DNA of 64,000 nt from an uncultured Methanomethylovorans sp. Its GTDB lineage: Archaea > Halobacteriota > Methanosarcinia > Methanosarcinales > Methanosarcinaceae. Of this stretch, positions 18,597-26,880 are shown piece after piece (within the stretch, counting starts at the first letter, position 1; every line of letters starts with the position of its first letter). A program made the translations under genes and the position numbers. The DNA lies in NCBI RefSeq assembly GCF_963678545.1, contig NZ_OY782870.1, positions 2,542,001 through 2,606,000 of the forward strand, in the 5' to 3' direction. The notes beneath the pieces are model-generated. The model made no database searches and was not told the DNA's origin. It saw only the letters and a program-made list of their open reading frames with translations.

Positions 18597-19508
18597 ATGG
18601 CTAACTTGGATAATTCTGATATCTCAGAAAGAAATAAAACTTTCATCACTGAGTTCATTGATAACTGTTACATCGATAGATTAGGGGAACACCGAATTAT
18701 AAAATACATTTCAACTTTAAAGTCCATAGCTATTGCTATCAATGTTGATTTTGACAAAATAGAGATACAGCAACTTAAAAAATATATCGCAATGCTCGAA
18801 CGCTCAAATAAAAGTGAATGGACTAAACATGACTATAAAACTGCTATCTGTAAATTCTACAAATGGTTGCTCAACGATGATAATCCTGAATTAACCCGAT
18901 GGATTAAAACTAACATTAAAAAGAAAAACCTAAAGTCACCTGATGACATGCTCACTGAACAAGATGTGCTATTGCTTATCGATAATGCTAACAATACAAG
19001 AGATAAGGCTTTAATGGCGTTGTTATTCGATGTAGGATGCAGAATAGGCGAAGCCGGAACACTCAGAATAAAGAATTTAGTATTCGATGAACTCGGCCTT
19101 GTAATTCATCTCAATGGTAAGACTGGTTATCGTAGAGTTAGAGCATGTTGGTCTATCAACTACATTAAAGAATGGTTGCTAGAACATCCTGAAAGAGATA
19201 ATCCTAATATGCCACTGTTTATAAAATTTAATTCTAAACCAATAGAAGTATTGAAATATTATGCTATTAGGATGCAAATCATTAAAATATGTAAGAAGTC
19301 GGGAATGAATAAGAACGTTCACCCACACATTTTTAGACATTCAAGAGCAACATTCTTAGCTGGACACTTAACTGAATCTCAAATGAATGTTTACTTCGGA
19401 TGGACTTAAGGGTCAAACATGGCCCAGACTTATGTACATTTAAATGGAAGGGATATAGATGCAGCAATTCTTAGAGCGAATGGTATAACACTAAAAGAAC
19501 ATACATAA
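18597..19508 (+). pseudogene. Tyrosine recombinase (integrase) with premature ochre codon
   Basis: Archaeal tyrosine recombinase of 303 codons interrupted by TAA at 19407-19409. Before it: N-terminal SAM-like DNA-binding domain (about 1-110), the first catalytic Arg in DVGCRIGEAG, the beta-hairpin Lys region (LNGKTGYRRV), HxxR in HPHIFRHSRA and the FGWT segment. After it, still in the same frame, come GSNMAQTYVHLNGRDIDAA and a normal C-terminus ending at 19508. The catalytic Tyr (TYVHL) is therefore lost. Related enzymes have Gln at the interrupted position (WxQGS), so a single CAA to TAA change explains the defect. The upstream part is otherwise intact, implying recent inactivation. Confidence 0.9.
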
Positions 19509-19768
19509 TATGTTCTTTTAGGATTATTGGTATGTTTGCACTTACAATCTCTAAATGTTTTCGAATGTCAAAGTCAATATATAAATAAGTCAGTATCTAA
19601 AGTATAGTTACTCCTTGATATTGATAATTTTGAAAATCAATGTACATTGTACAACTTCTAATCTTCCAATCTTTCAATCAATTACGCAATCATCCAACAT
19701 ACATAAGAAAATAAAAGAATGGTCGATGATTATTTAATTGTACGAAAGTCCTAAAATCAATCAGCGAG

Positions 19769-19803
19769 CCGATTTAACCTTTACGAAGTAAAGGATTATT
19801 CGG
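19769..19803. repeat. Long hairpin inside the element remnant
   Basis: Arms at 19769-19784 and 19788-19803 pair at 13 of 16 positions around a GAA loop; the inner seven base pairs (CCTTTAC/GTAAAGG) are perfect. It could be a terminator after the integrase, a replication-linked hairpin or a recombination accessory site. Confidence 0.5.
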
Positions 19804-20042
19804 CGAGTTAAAAATTATTAATAATCAGTCCCCACTATCACTAAATTTAAAGAAAATTTAAAAAATGGTGGGTCTGATAATTTCATTATAAACTTACAAT
19901 TTTAAGCGGCCGACTTATAGTTTCAAAATTAAAAACACGTCCATACATACTGTTTTCAAAATAATAATGCTTATTGATATCGAAAAATAAAATCATAGCC
20001 AATTAGGTCTACAGCTATTGATTCTTAAAATATAACGTGTAT

Positions 20043-20196
20043 AACTCCACTCAACCCATACTTTACCATCAAAAGTAAAAAATCTCACGTCCTAGGCGAT
20101 TCTAGAGGCGTTTAAATCAATCCTACACAACATTGAACCCACTGTTAATATCTTAAATCAGTAAGTCTAAAAGTTTAGAAAGCTACGCTATTTATA
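20043..20196. repeat. Possible degraded copy of the 15.4-kb palindromic element
   Basis: AACTCCAC (20043-20050), an ACGTCCTAGGCG block (20087-20098) and a CTAAAAGTTTAG block (20167 onward) follow in the order seen in the element at 15397-15553; the offset from the first to the last block is 124 bases in both. Identity is otherwise low and the right terminal repeat is barely recognisable. Confidence 0.35.
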
Positions 20197-20308
20197 GTGC
20201 CTACAGATAACGATTATTATTAAAATCAATATCATTAAACACCATATCTAAACTAATGGGTTTAACCGTAAAAGCTTTTAGCTAGAACATAATAGAAATG
20301 AGTATAAA

Positions 20309-20380
20309 AGCCTCGGACGGGATTTGAACCCGCGACCTCGTCCTTACCAAGGACGCGCTATACCCCTAAGCCACCGAGGC
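20309..20380 (-). tRNA. tRNA-Thr (anticodon GGT)
   Basis: Full cloverleaf on the minus strand: acceptor GCCTCGG/CCGAGGC, anticodon stem CGTCC/GGACG around TTGGTAA with anticodon GGT, T arm CGGG/CCCG with TTCAAAT loop, discriminator U as in archaeal tRNA-Thr. No CCA is encoded. It is the intact end of the integrated remnant that begins at 18519; integration at a tRNA 3' end leaves the tRNA whole. Confidence 0.97.
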
Positions 20381-20483
20381 ACACAGAATCAGTGGGGCAA
20401 CCCTGTAATATACAGAATCTGTTAATAAGGTTTCGGTTGGATTCAGCTTGGTCTGAATGACTAATGGCACCATTGCAGAGCGT

Positions 20484-20996
20484 TTATAAGAGCCAACGGT
20501 CATCGATAGGAAAACGCTCGTTAATCCACATAAGCACACCATTATGGTGCACTATTTTGTAAGAGCGTGAAAGCACAGACCTCGCACCGAAAAGAGGTTC
20601 TTGATCGTGTAATTCTACATCCTCAAAGTCCCGACGTGTCTCGATGCTGTGGTCACGCAATATTCTGCCGATAGGAATATCCGCTTTCATCAGATCACAC
20701 CTGACACCCGAAGGCATTTTCTCTATGGCCGAAAGGGAACGGGCGTACACGTAAGGAATCTCTCCTGAAGTGAGAGTGACCACCCGATCATTGATATCCG
20801 CACCCACTTCCACACCGAACATCTGAGCCATCCACTTATCTGCAGGAATGACATGCTGGTACTCGGTCATCACTGCTGTGGGATGGCCGATCATGATCTC
20901 CAGCAGGAACGTCACAGATCCATCAGTACCGGCGCACACCCGCAGGCAAGTGGGAATGCGGAAACTCTTTAGTTTATTAAGGAATTCGCTATCCAT
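20484..20996 (-). CDS. Chorismate pyruvate-lyase family protein (DUF98)
   Basis: A 170-residue protein of the DUF98/UbiC-like fold (PF01947) whose members convert chorismate to 4-hydroxybenzoate and pyruvate. Recognisable are LRVCAGTDGSVTFLLEI near the N-terminus, SGEIPYVYARS (central), IPIGRIL and the C-terminal RSYKIVHHNGVLMWINE. In methanogens such a lyase may supply the aromatic precursor for methanopterin; that link is inference. The start ATG at 20996 has no clear ribosome binding site. It lies 42 bases downstream of the DUF5611-like gene on the same strand, so the two may be cotranscribed. Confidence 0.8.
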   Translation of the reverse strand: MDSEFLNKLKSFRIPTCLRVCAGTDGSVTFLLEIMIGHPTAVMTEYQHVIPADKWMAQMFGVEVGADINDRVVTLTSGEIPYVYARSLSAIEKMPSGVRCDLMKADIPIGRILRDHSIETRRDFEDVELHDQEPLFGARSVLSRSYKIVHHNGVLMWINERFPIDDRWLL

Positions 20997-21038
20997 ATGA
21001 ATGATATTTTGATTATTCCAGGTAGATTTAATTAGATA

Positions 21039-21350
21039 TTACTTGGATACATCCTCTTTAGCCTTTTTCAGGCGTTCCTTGGCTGTGTAACCGGTGGCTT
21101 TGTACAGGAAATCCCTGTATCGCTTGTTAGTGTCCAGAATAACTTCATCATTGATGACCGTGGTATCGGATTCAGTTTCCACTACCAGTTTCTTGTTCTG
21201 TATCCACACCGTAAGCGTCTTGAAGATGCCATAAGATATCACAAGCTTATCACCGTTCTTTTTTATCTCAGCGGGAAAGATCTCCGCTAGGCATTCATGT
21301 ATCCTTTCAAGATCAGGCTTATTTCCACGTTTTAAACTGTATTCCTGCAT
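21039..21350 (-). CDS. Small conserved methanogen protein (DUF5611-like)
   Basis: A 103-residue cytoplasmic protein with the pattern QEYSLKRGNKPDLERI, then KLVISYGIFKTLTVWI and KKLVVETESDT, which I recognise from a small family conserved in methanogens (DUF5611-like). Function unknown. The ATG at 21350 is preferred because GGTGAT lies 4 bases upstream; the GTG three codons earlier overlaps that site. The C-terminal helix KERLKKAKEDVSK is highly charged. Confidence 0.7.
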   Translation of the reverse strand: MQEYSLKRGNKPDLERIHECLAEIFPAEIKKNGDKLVISYGIFKTLTVWIQNKKLVVETESDTTVINDEVILDTNKRYRDFLYKATGYTAKERLKKAKEDVSK

Positions 21351-21556
21351 TGCTATCACCCATTAAACGCTGCTCAAAAGCATAAACATTCCGGTATTTT
21401 TGCATATATTTTTGCGTATATTTCTATACCCGCCTCTTTAGATGCAAACAGTACTAAAGCCTCTGCCAGCTGCCACCACAATTATGATATGTTAGTAATT
21501 ATAACTAGATTTCAAAGAAAAACGAGATATAGAGAATCACATAGGAGTGGTAAATA

Positions 21557-21961
21557 ATGGTAAAGATGACAAAAGAAGTAATGGACACTATCGCCAAGCA
21601 GAACCCCGTGCCAGTAGCAACATCAAGTGCAAATGGCACCCCCAACGTTGCATTAGTTGGTTTCCTGAAAGTAATGGACCCAGAGACAATCCTCATTTCG
21701 GATAATTTCTTCTTGAAGACCGAGGACAACCTTAAACATAACCCCAAGGTAGCATTTGTAGTACATGACAGCTACACCAAAAAGTGCTTCCAGATAAAGG
21801 GCAGCGTGAAAATGATCACTGACGGCAAGGTCTATGAAGAAATGAAGCAATGGGTAGACTCAGCTAGACCAAACATGCCAAAAAAGGCTGCTGTTGTGGT
21901 GCATGTAGAAGAGGTCTACGACTCTATGCCCGGCCCTCATGCCGGTGAGAAACTTCTCTGA
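21557..21961 (+). CDS. Pyridoxamine 5'-phosphate oxidase-like flavin protein
   Basis: A 134-residue protein of the PNPOx-like split-barrel fold, which binds FMN or F420 in many archaeal members. The N-terminal segment PVPVATSSANGTPNVALVGF, the ILISDNFFLKTEDNLKHNPKVA stretch (read in two parts) and VAFVVHD fit the small single-domain subgroup found in methanogens. GGAGTGGT lies 6 to 7 bases before the ATG at 21557. It is monocistronic. The substrate is unknown; a flavin-linked redox role is the family-level inference. Confidence 0.8.
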   Translation: MVKMTKEVMDTIAKQNPVPVATSSANGTPNVALVGFLKVMDPETILISDNFFLKTEDNLKHNPKVAFVVHDSYTKKCFQIKGSVKMITDGKVYEEMKQWVDSARPNMPKKAAVVVHVEEVYDSMPGPHAGEKLL

Positions 21962-22050
21962 TCTGGTACATAACGTACCATTTTTTCCTTCTTATCCGTT
22001 TACTTTTTATGCTGAAGCTGAATATGAGGTCTCTATAATAGGTGAGGCAC

Positions 22051-22338
22051 ATGGTAAAGAAACTGACACTTGAAGACCTGAAAGCAAAAAAACATGCTGA
22101 CGAAGGGGAGCTTAAAGAACTCTATGACCTGATTATCCCACCGGGTACACCATCCTACATCATATATGACCTGGTAGAAGAGTTCGACCTTGAGCCTTTG
22201 GAGAGGAAAATATCAGTAAATATCGTAGAATGTGATGAGAGAAACCTTCTGGTACTGCGCGGCAAACTTGAAGCTGTACAGGCTGCAGAACAATTCCTGC
22301 ACGATGAACTAGCTGCATGGGTTAACAGCGAACACTGA
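22051..22338 (+). CDS. Small conserved archaeal protein, unknown function
   Basis: A 95-residue protein starting MVKKLTLEDLKAKKHADEGE, followed by an LYDLIIPPGTPSYIIYDLVEEF segment and a ferredoxin-like beta-alpha pattern (ISVNIVECDERNLLVLRGKLEAVQAAEQFL read in parts). AGGTGA precedes the ATG at 22051 by about 6 bases. I do not recognise a named family beyond similarity to small proteins in methanogens. It converges with the marker protein gene, the two stops being 51 bases apart. Confidence 0.6.
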   Translation: MVKKLTLEDLKAKKHADEGELKELYDLIIPPGTPSYIIYDLVEEFDLEPLERKISVNIVECDERNLLVLRGKLEAVQAAEQFLHDELAAWVNSEH

Positions 22339-22389
22339 AATACCTCATGCTTTTTTGATATACATCACAAGCATTGGTTATTGATTTGT

Positions 22390-23367
22390 TCATTCATCAA
22401 TGCCAGTAATGATATCTTGCTTAAAATCAAAAACTGTAGCTTTTTCCTTTTGATCGTAGATTTCTACCTTATGGCTGTTAGTAATCTCACCCACAGCAGC
22501 AGCAGTGATACCTACCTGACCGAATACATCCAGACATGCCTGTACATTCCCTGGTTTTGCAGTTACAACATAACCTGTTGCAGGATATATTTTCAGCCAT
22601 TGCTCAAAATCCATATTTTCAGGCATGGGTATCTTTGTGATATCTATTGAAGCTCCAACATTGCTTGTTTCACATAACATGCCCAAGGTGCCCATGGAAC
22701 CAGGATTACTGATATCCTTCCCTGCAGTCACAAGCTTTCTTTCGGCTATAGTCACCATCACCAAGTAACAATCCCTCACAAATTTAGGATCTTTAAAAGA
22801 AGTAGTATCCCAGCTATATGGGGAATTTTTACCTACCCGGCCATCGAGATCGTATGCCATGATGACAATATCCCCGGAACTTGCAGTATCACTTCTGATC
22901 ACACAGTCTTTTTTAGCTATGCCTATAATGGCAACTGCAAGAGAATTATAAGGAGTGTCGGGATGAGTGTGCCCCCCTACCATCGGCACACCAAATTTGT
23001 TAATGCCATCCCTTATACCCTCCATGATACCTTTAATAGACTCAGAGTCGCCGGATGACATTACATTGACCATCGCAATAGGCTTGCCCCCCATGGCCGA
23101 GATGTCATTAACGTTGACAACTACAGACGTATAACCAGTCCACCATGGACTTTTTTCAACGATTCTGCCCCATATGCCATCGGCAGCGAACAGGATCACA
23201 TCATCTCCGCCTATATCGATGACAGCAGCATCATCACCAAAATCTGCGATAACATTACCATACTCATGGCGAACACTTTCAAATATCTTGAATATCTCCG
23301 CAATGGGTTTTTTGCGTGAGACACCTTCGAACTCACGCAGATTACGGGCAAGCAGTTCCAGGTCCAT
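22390..23367 (-). CDS. Methanogenesis marker 2 protein (AIR synthase/ThiL fold)
   Basis: A 325-residue protein of the PurM/ThiL/SelD ATP-binding superfamily, matching the subgroup found in essentially all methanogens and named methanogenesis marker 2. Visible are the N-terminal Mg-ATP segment FGDDAAVIDIGGDDVILFAADG (read in parts), the dimer-interface stretch VVVNVNDISAMGGKPIAM and the GGHTHPDTPYNSLAVAIIG loop. Its biochemical role is not established; roles in cofactor or methyl-CoM reductase maturation have been proposed. It precedes nifB on the opposite end of the same-strand cluster, 30 bases downstream of the nifB stop. Confidence 0.9.
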   Translation of the reverse strand: MDLELLARNLREFEGVSRKKPIAEIFKIFESVRHEYGNVIADFGDDAAVIDIGGDDVILFAADGIWGRIVEKSPWWTGYTSVVVNVNDISAMGGKPIAMVNVMSSGDSESIKGIMEGIRDGINKFGVPMVGGHTHPDTPYNSLAVAIIGIAKKDCVIRSDTASSGDIVIMAYDLDGRVGKNSPYSWDTTSFKDPKFVRDCYLVMVTIAERKLVTAGKDISNPGSMGTLGMLCETSNVGASIDITKIPMPENMDFEQWLKIYPATGYVVTAKPGNVQACLDVFGQVGITAAAVGEITNSHKVEIYDQKEKATVFDFKQDIITGIDE

Positions 23368-23397
23368 CTAGAGCACCAATAGATTAGGGTATTTTCA

Positions 23398-24336
23398 CTA
23401 TGCGTTTTCAGCCTTTTCAGCCTTTTCAGACATTTCCAGCTTTATGGTATGACGGCGCTCTTCGCTCATCTGGGAAAGGTCCTTGCCTATCAGACCAAAT
23501 GCATCGGACCTACATTGTCGGCAATGCCTCATCTGCTGCACGTAGGGCTCACAGGCACTCTGCACAGCCTGCCTTTCTTCAGGTGTTGGGGGTTCCATAT
23601 CAGCGAACTTTGCCTGGCAGATGAGTGGCATGATATTCATAATATAAACACCCATCTCATTGATCTTCTTAGCTACTTCTATAATATGCTTATCATTAAT
23701 GCCTGGCACCATCACAGTATTGATCTTAACTACAATGCCTGCATCTACAGCCATTTTAATGCCCGCAAGCTGGTTCTTGATAAGTATCTCAGCAGCTTCC
23801 ACACCCTTGTAGACCTTACCCTTGTAGACCGCATGGCTTATGAGCTGTGCTTCTATTGCCGGATCTATGGCATTCAGGGTCACTGTCAGAGTGTCCACAC
23901 CTGCCTTGATGATCTCAGACATCCTATCTGGAAGTGCAAGACCATTGGTACTCAGACAAAGAGTGACCTCCGGGAACTCAGCCTTGATGAGCCTAAAAGT
24001 TTCAAATGTAGCATCATTAGCCAGAGGATCACCAGGACCTGCCACTGCAACGACCTTGATGAATGGGAATTCCTTAAGCACTTGCTTAGTCTTTTCCAGG
24101 GCCTCGAGAGGATTTAATACTTCGCTTGTTACACCCGGACGGCTCTCGTTAACACAATCGAACTTCCGGTCGCAATAGTTGCACTGGATATTACATGCAG
24201 GAGCTACTGGTAAATGGATCCTTCCATACTTATGCTGCGCCTCTTTTGAGTAACAGGGATGTTGTGCAATGATCCTCTGCATTTCCTTCTCCTTACTGGA
24301 GACCGTTATATCACATGCGTTGTTTTCAGTTGACAT
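23398..24336 (-). CDS. nifB: NifB-like radical SAM protein
   Basis: Radical SAM enzyme of 312 residues that in nitrogen fixers builds NifB-co, the carbide-containing 8Fe-9S precursor of FeMo-cofactor. HPCYSKEAQHKYGRIHLPVA is followed by the radical SAM cluster C48-x3-C52-x2-C55 (ACNIQCNYC), a third Cys set CRQCRSDAFG near the C-terminus, and the KVVAVAGPGDPLAN motif. It is the short archaeal form without the NifX-like tail. The ATG at 24336 is taken over an upstream GTG. No nifHDK are in the window, so it may serve a distant nif cluster. Confidence 0.92.
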   Translation of the reverse strand: MSTENNACDITVSSKEKEMQRIIAQHPCYSKEAQHKYGRIHLPVAPACNIQCNYCDRKFDCVNESRPGVTSEVLNPLEALEKTKQVLKEFPFIKVVAVAGPGDPLANDATFETFRLIKAEFPEVTLCLSTNGLALPDRMSEIIKAGVDTLTVTLNAIDPAIEAQLISHAVYKGKVYKGVEAAEILIKNQLAGIKMAVDAGIVVKINTVMVPGINDKHIIEVAKKINEMGVYIMNIMPLICQAKFADMEPPTPEERQAVQSACEPYVQQMRHCRQCRSDAFGLIGKDLSQMSEERRHTIKLEMSEKAEKAENA

Positions 24337-24417
24337 ACCTGTCACATCCACAGCTTCGTTATTTAAATTGGCTCAACTATATCCTTATGTTATTTATCTT
24401 TTGGGATTTCTCCGTTA

Positions 24418-24756
24418 TCAGCAGACTTCGCACCACTTACCTTCTCCTTCCCATACCTTTACAGATAAGGGGAAGTTCAGTTTGGAACTGAGGTTACGAT
24501 GCATATGTTCACACAGGTTCTCCACGCTTGGGAACTCAAGAATATCATTAAGTAATCGGTGGTCATATTCTTTGAGTACTTCCTTAACGATCCTTTTTAT
24601 ATCATAGAAGTCCATCACCATACCATTCTCGCTCTTTTCTCCTTCTATGACTATCTCGACCTTGTACGTGTGACCGTGCACGATACCGCATTTTTTGTGC
24701 TGAGGTAAGTAATGAGCACTGTCTATATGATCAATTATTCCAAGTTTCATTTTCAT
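24418..24756 (-). CDS. queD: 6-carboxytetrahydropterin synthase QueD
   Basis: QueD/PTPS-family enzyme of 112 residues that converts dihydroneopterin triphosphate to 6-carboxy-tetrahydropterin on the route to preQ0 for archaeosine. Zinc ligands are H15 (SAHYLP), H27 and H29 (VHGHTY); the catalytic Cys is C23 in KKCGIVHGH. The ATG at 24756 shares one base with the stop of queE and has GGGGGTG 6 bases upstream, so translation is coupled. Last gene of the queC-DUF366-queE-queD operon. Confidence 0.92.
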   Translation of the reverse strand: MKMKLGIIDHIDSAHYLPQHKKCGIVHGHTYKVEIVIEGEKSENGMVMDFYDIKRIVKEVLKEYDHRLLNDILEFPSVENLCEHMHRNLSSKLNFPLSVKVWEGEGKWCEVC

Positions 24757-25475
24757 TATAAACACCCCCACATCGTGTGGGTTTGTGGGATTATTAAAGT
24801 ATCAATATCACCAAGCAGTTCATTTTGTAATTCAAGCAAAGTTCTTACATCTGGCCTTAGCTCTTTTTGAGTGACCGGCTGCAGGACAAGACATGAGATG
24901 TAGTTGCTAATGGATCCTACCACATCCAGAACATAGGCAGGACTGACATCTTTTGTCATGACGACCTTGCAGAAACAATCCCGGTTATCGGTTTTTCTGA
25001 GGATTTTGAAGGTTTCGATGGTCCTCTTAATATGACACTCCAGCTCTTCGCCCTGGAACTCGTCCGTAAGCTTCACATCACCTGAGACAAAAGAGATGCA
25101 ATCCTTTACTTTTCTTGCCATATCCGGCAATGTCATGTTAGATTCCAAGTATAAGGGGAAACCCACATCTAATTCCTTGATGAAATCCGCATACAATAGC
25201 GGTTCACCCCCTGTGAGGGACAGGGAATGTACATTCATGAAAGAGTCTACAAGCTCTGCTATCTTATCCGGGTTCAATGGATTTCTGACGTACTGGAAAA
25301 TACCTGAGCCAGGGTCTTCTTCATACTTGCAAGCTTCAGAAATTTGCACATCAGTATCACAGTAAGAGCAGTTGAGATTACAACCTGCAAATCTAAGAAA
25401 TACCTGCCTGTTGCCTACATATGGCCCCTCACCCTGTGCGGAACAGAAGATCTCAGTGATTGGTGCTTCCATCAC
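24756..25475 (-). CDS. queE: 7-carboxy-7-deazaguanine synthase QueE
   Basis: Radical SAM enzyme of about 238 residues that contracts 6-carboxy-tetrahydropterin to CDG, precursor of preQ0 and archaeosine. The N-terminus EIFCSAQGEGPYVG and the cluster motif CNLNCSYC (CxxxCxxC, C31, C35, C38 from the ATG at 25472) are diagnostic; SLTGGEPLLY follows. Either the GTG at 25475 or the ATG at 25472 may start it. It overlaps the DUF366 gene by 1 to 4 bases and queD by 1 base, a tightly coupled operon. Confidence 0.93.
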   Translation of the reverse strand: MMEAPITEIFCSAQGEGPYVGNRQVFLRFAGCNLNCSYCDTDVQISEACKYEEDPGSGIFQYVRNPLNPDKIAELVDSFMNVHSLSLTGGEPLLYADFIKELDVGFPLYLESNMTLPDMARKVKDCISFVSGDVKLTDEFQGEELECHIKRTIETFKILRKTDNRDCFCKVVMTKDVSPAYVLDVVGSISNYISCLVLQPVTQKELRPDVRTLLELQNELLGDIDTLIIPQTHTMWGCL

Positions 25476-26029
25476 ATCACACCTAATGGCCTTGATTTTC
25501 GCAAGTCCTTTTCAATATCGTGAATCTCTTCCACATACCTGCTGGCTATTTCTTCCATCAGCGGGAACAGATCACCTTCAGGAACTCCCTGGTCACTGAG
25601 ACAACCATAAACATCATGCACCACATTCATACCGAAGTGTATTTTCTGAGATACAGCAGAAGTGCTGGCAATAGAAATGCTGAGCTTCTTGCCCTGCACA
25701 AAAAGATCGTCTCCAACCCTTGAGGTCTTTATTCCCCTCTGTAATAAGGTTTCAGCCACCATTACAGTGAACAGACGTTGTCTGGCATAGATGAGTTTGA
25801 GGTCTGTGGAATCAAAATGCTCGATCACAAAATGAAGCATATCGGCGGAGTAAATGGTATCTCCTTCTTTTCGGTCTTCCAGATCTATCATATGGCGTAT
25901 CTGCACATCGCACGAACCACGGAAAGCAATAATGGAGTCCTCCTGCAGGTCAGCTTCCATATATCCCCACAAGGATGAGATCTGACTGCCATCGTAATCA
26001 AGGGATTTTTTAAGTACTACCCACTTCAT
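25472..26029 (-). CDS. DUF366 family protein in the archaeosine operon
   Basis: A 185-residue protein of the DUF366 family, with YDGSQISSLWGYME near the N-terminus, AFRGSCDVQIRHMIDLED and the FGMNVVHDVYGCLSDQG segment. The fold resembles stand-alone aminoacyl-tRNA-synthetase-like or PUA-associated domains only loosely; I assign no activity. Its position between queC and queE, with overlapping ends, argues for a role in 7-deazaguanine or tRNA metabolism. The ATG at 26029 has GGAGAGG 7 bases upstream, better than the in-frame codon at 26053. Confidence 0.85.
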   Translation of the reverse strand: MKWVVLKKSLDYDGSQISSLWGYMEADLQEDSIIAFRGSCDVQIRHMIDLEDRKEGDTIYSADMLHFVIEHFDSTDLKLIYARQRLFTVMVAETLLQRGIKTSRVGDDLFVQGKKLSISIASTSAVSQKIHFGMNVVHDVYGCLSDQGVPEGDLFPLMEEIASRYVEEIHDIEKDLRKSRPLGVM

Positions 26030-26049
26030 GCTCTTTCCTCTCCTGCCTT

Positions 26050-26751
26050 TCAAAGATCGATACCAAGTCTTTCCATAAGCGGGTCCTTTATACCGGCCTG
26101 CATAAAAGCACGCTTCCTGCGAGTGCAGCTTTCACATACACCACATGGAACTTCTTCCCCATGATAGCAGCTCCAGCTCCACTCAAGAGGAGCTTTTGTC
26201 TCCAAGGCCTTGCGGATAATACCCTGTTTGTCAAGGCCTGCCACCGGAGCCATCATCTTCACACCATTGAGAGTAGAATAACCAAGGCATTTGTCAAGAC
26301 TATCGAGATATGCAGCGGAATTATCAGGGAAGGTCACGGCTTCTTCACTGTTAAAACCAACGATAACATATTTACATCCCATGCTTTCGGCAAAACTTGC
26401 AGCAATATTGATCATTACACCATTACGATTGGGTACCCATACTTTTTTTGCTGAATCTTGAGTTATGGCTGGATCTGACTCATCCGCAATGTCTGCCATT
26501 GAGATTTGCGGGACATCCATATCCTTGCTCACCAGACTAGTAGCAGTAATATCCCTGAGCCATGTAAGAGGTATAACCCTATGCTCGATCCCATATTTTT
26601 CAGCAACTTTCCGGGAATACTCTATCTCTCTGGCAGCAGCTTTCTGCCCATAGTCAAATATCAAAGCCAGTCTGATGTCTGTCTCTTCCCGTGCTATCGC
26701 AAGGGATGTGACAGAATCCAATCCACTACTTAGCAAAGCAATCGCGCCGAT
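26050..26751 (-). CDS. queC: 7-cyano-7-deazaguanine synthase QueC, probable AUC start
   Basis: ATP-dependent ligase that makes preQ0 from CDG and ammonia, first gene of the archaeosine operon. The PP-loop LLSSGLDS has Ser where most homologues have Gly (SGGLDS). The C-terminal zinc site is [15 protein letters not shown], and [16 protein letters not shown] is typical. No ATG, GTG or TTG exists upstream of the TTG at 26736, which would remove the first beta strand. The ATC at 26751 gives [13 protein letters not shown], which aligns exactly with the usual MxAVVLLSGGLDS, and GAGGG lies 7 bases upstream. I therefore start it at AUC. Confidence 0.85.
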   Translation of the reverse strand: MGAIALLSSGLDSVTSLAIAREETDIRLALIFDYGQKAAAREIEYSRKVAEKYGIEHRVIPLTWLRDITATSLVSKDMDVPQISMADIADESDPAITQDSAKKVWVPNRNGVMINIAASFAESMGCKYVIVGFNSEEAVTFPDNSAAYLDSLDKCLGYSTLNGVKMMAPVAGLDKQGIIRKALETKAPLEWSWSCYHGEEVPCGVCESCTRRKRAFMQAGIKDPLMERLGIDL

Positions 26752-26758
26752 GATAGAT

Positions 26759-26808
26759 CCCTCATATTCTTTAGATGCTCTCCGAGTAATACCTGGATAT
26801 TATTTATA
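26759..26808 (-). promoter_or_regulatory. TATA box and ribosome binding site of the queC operon
   Basis: On the minus strand TATAAATA lies at 26808-26801. Transcription starting about 25 bases further would leave a leader of roughly 25 bases holding the GAGGG site at 26763-26759, 7 bases before the ATC at 26751. This geometry excludes a far-upstream start codon. Confidence 0.6.
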
Positions 26809-26880
26809 CTTGATGGACTGGAAACGAAGAGATATATAATATTAATTATATAAATAACTGATGAATTAAGGAGATATGCC

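Larger units (their letters stand above)
19509..20308. other. Non-coding remainder of the tRNA-Thr-integrated element
   Basis: Eight hundred bases with no credible gene between the dead integrase and the tRNA-Thr gene. It contains a long hairpin at 19769-19803, an imperfect hairpin CCCAC...GTGGG at about 19831-19876 and a possible degraded palindromic element at 20043-20196. Very AT-rich and full of short stops in all frames, consistent with decayed element DNA. Confidence 0.6.

Noticed and set aside
19407..19409. Stop in the integrase as a pyrrolysine codon
   Set aside because: Pyrrolysine is encoded by TAG; this codon is TAA.
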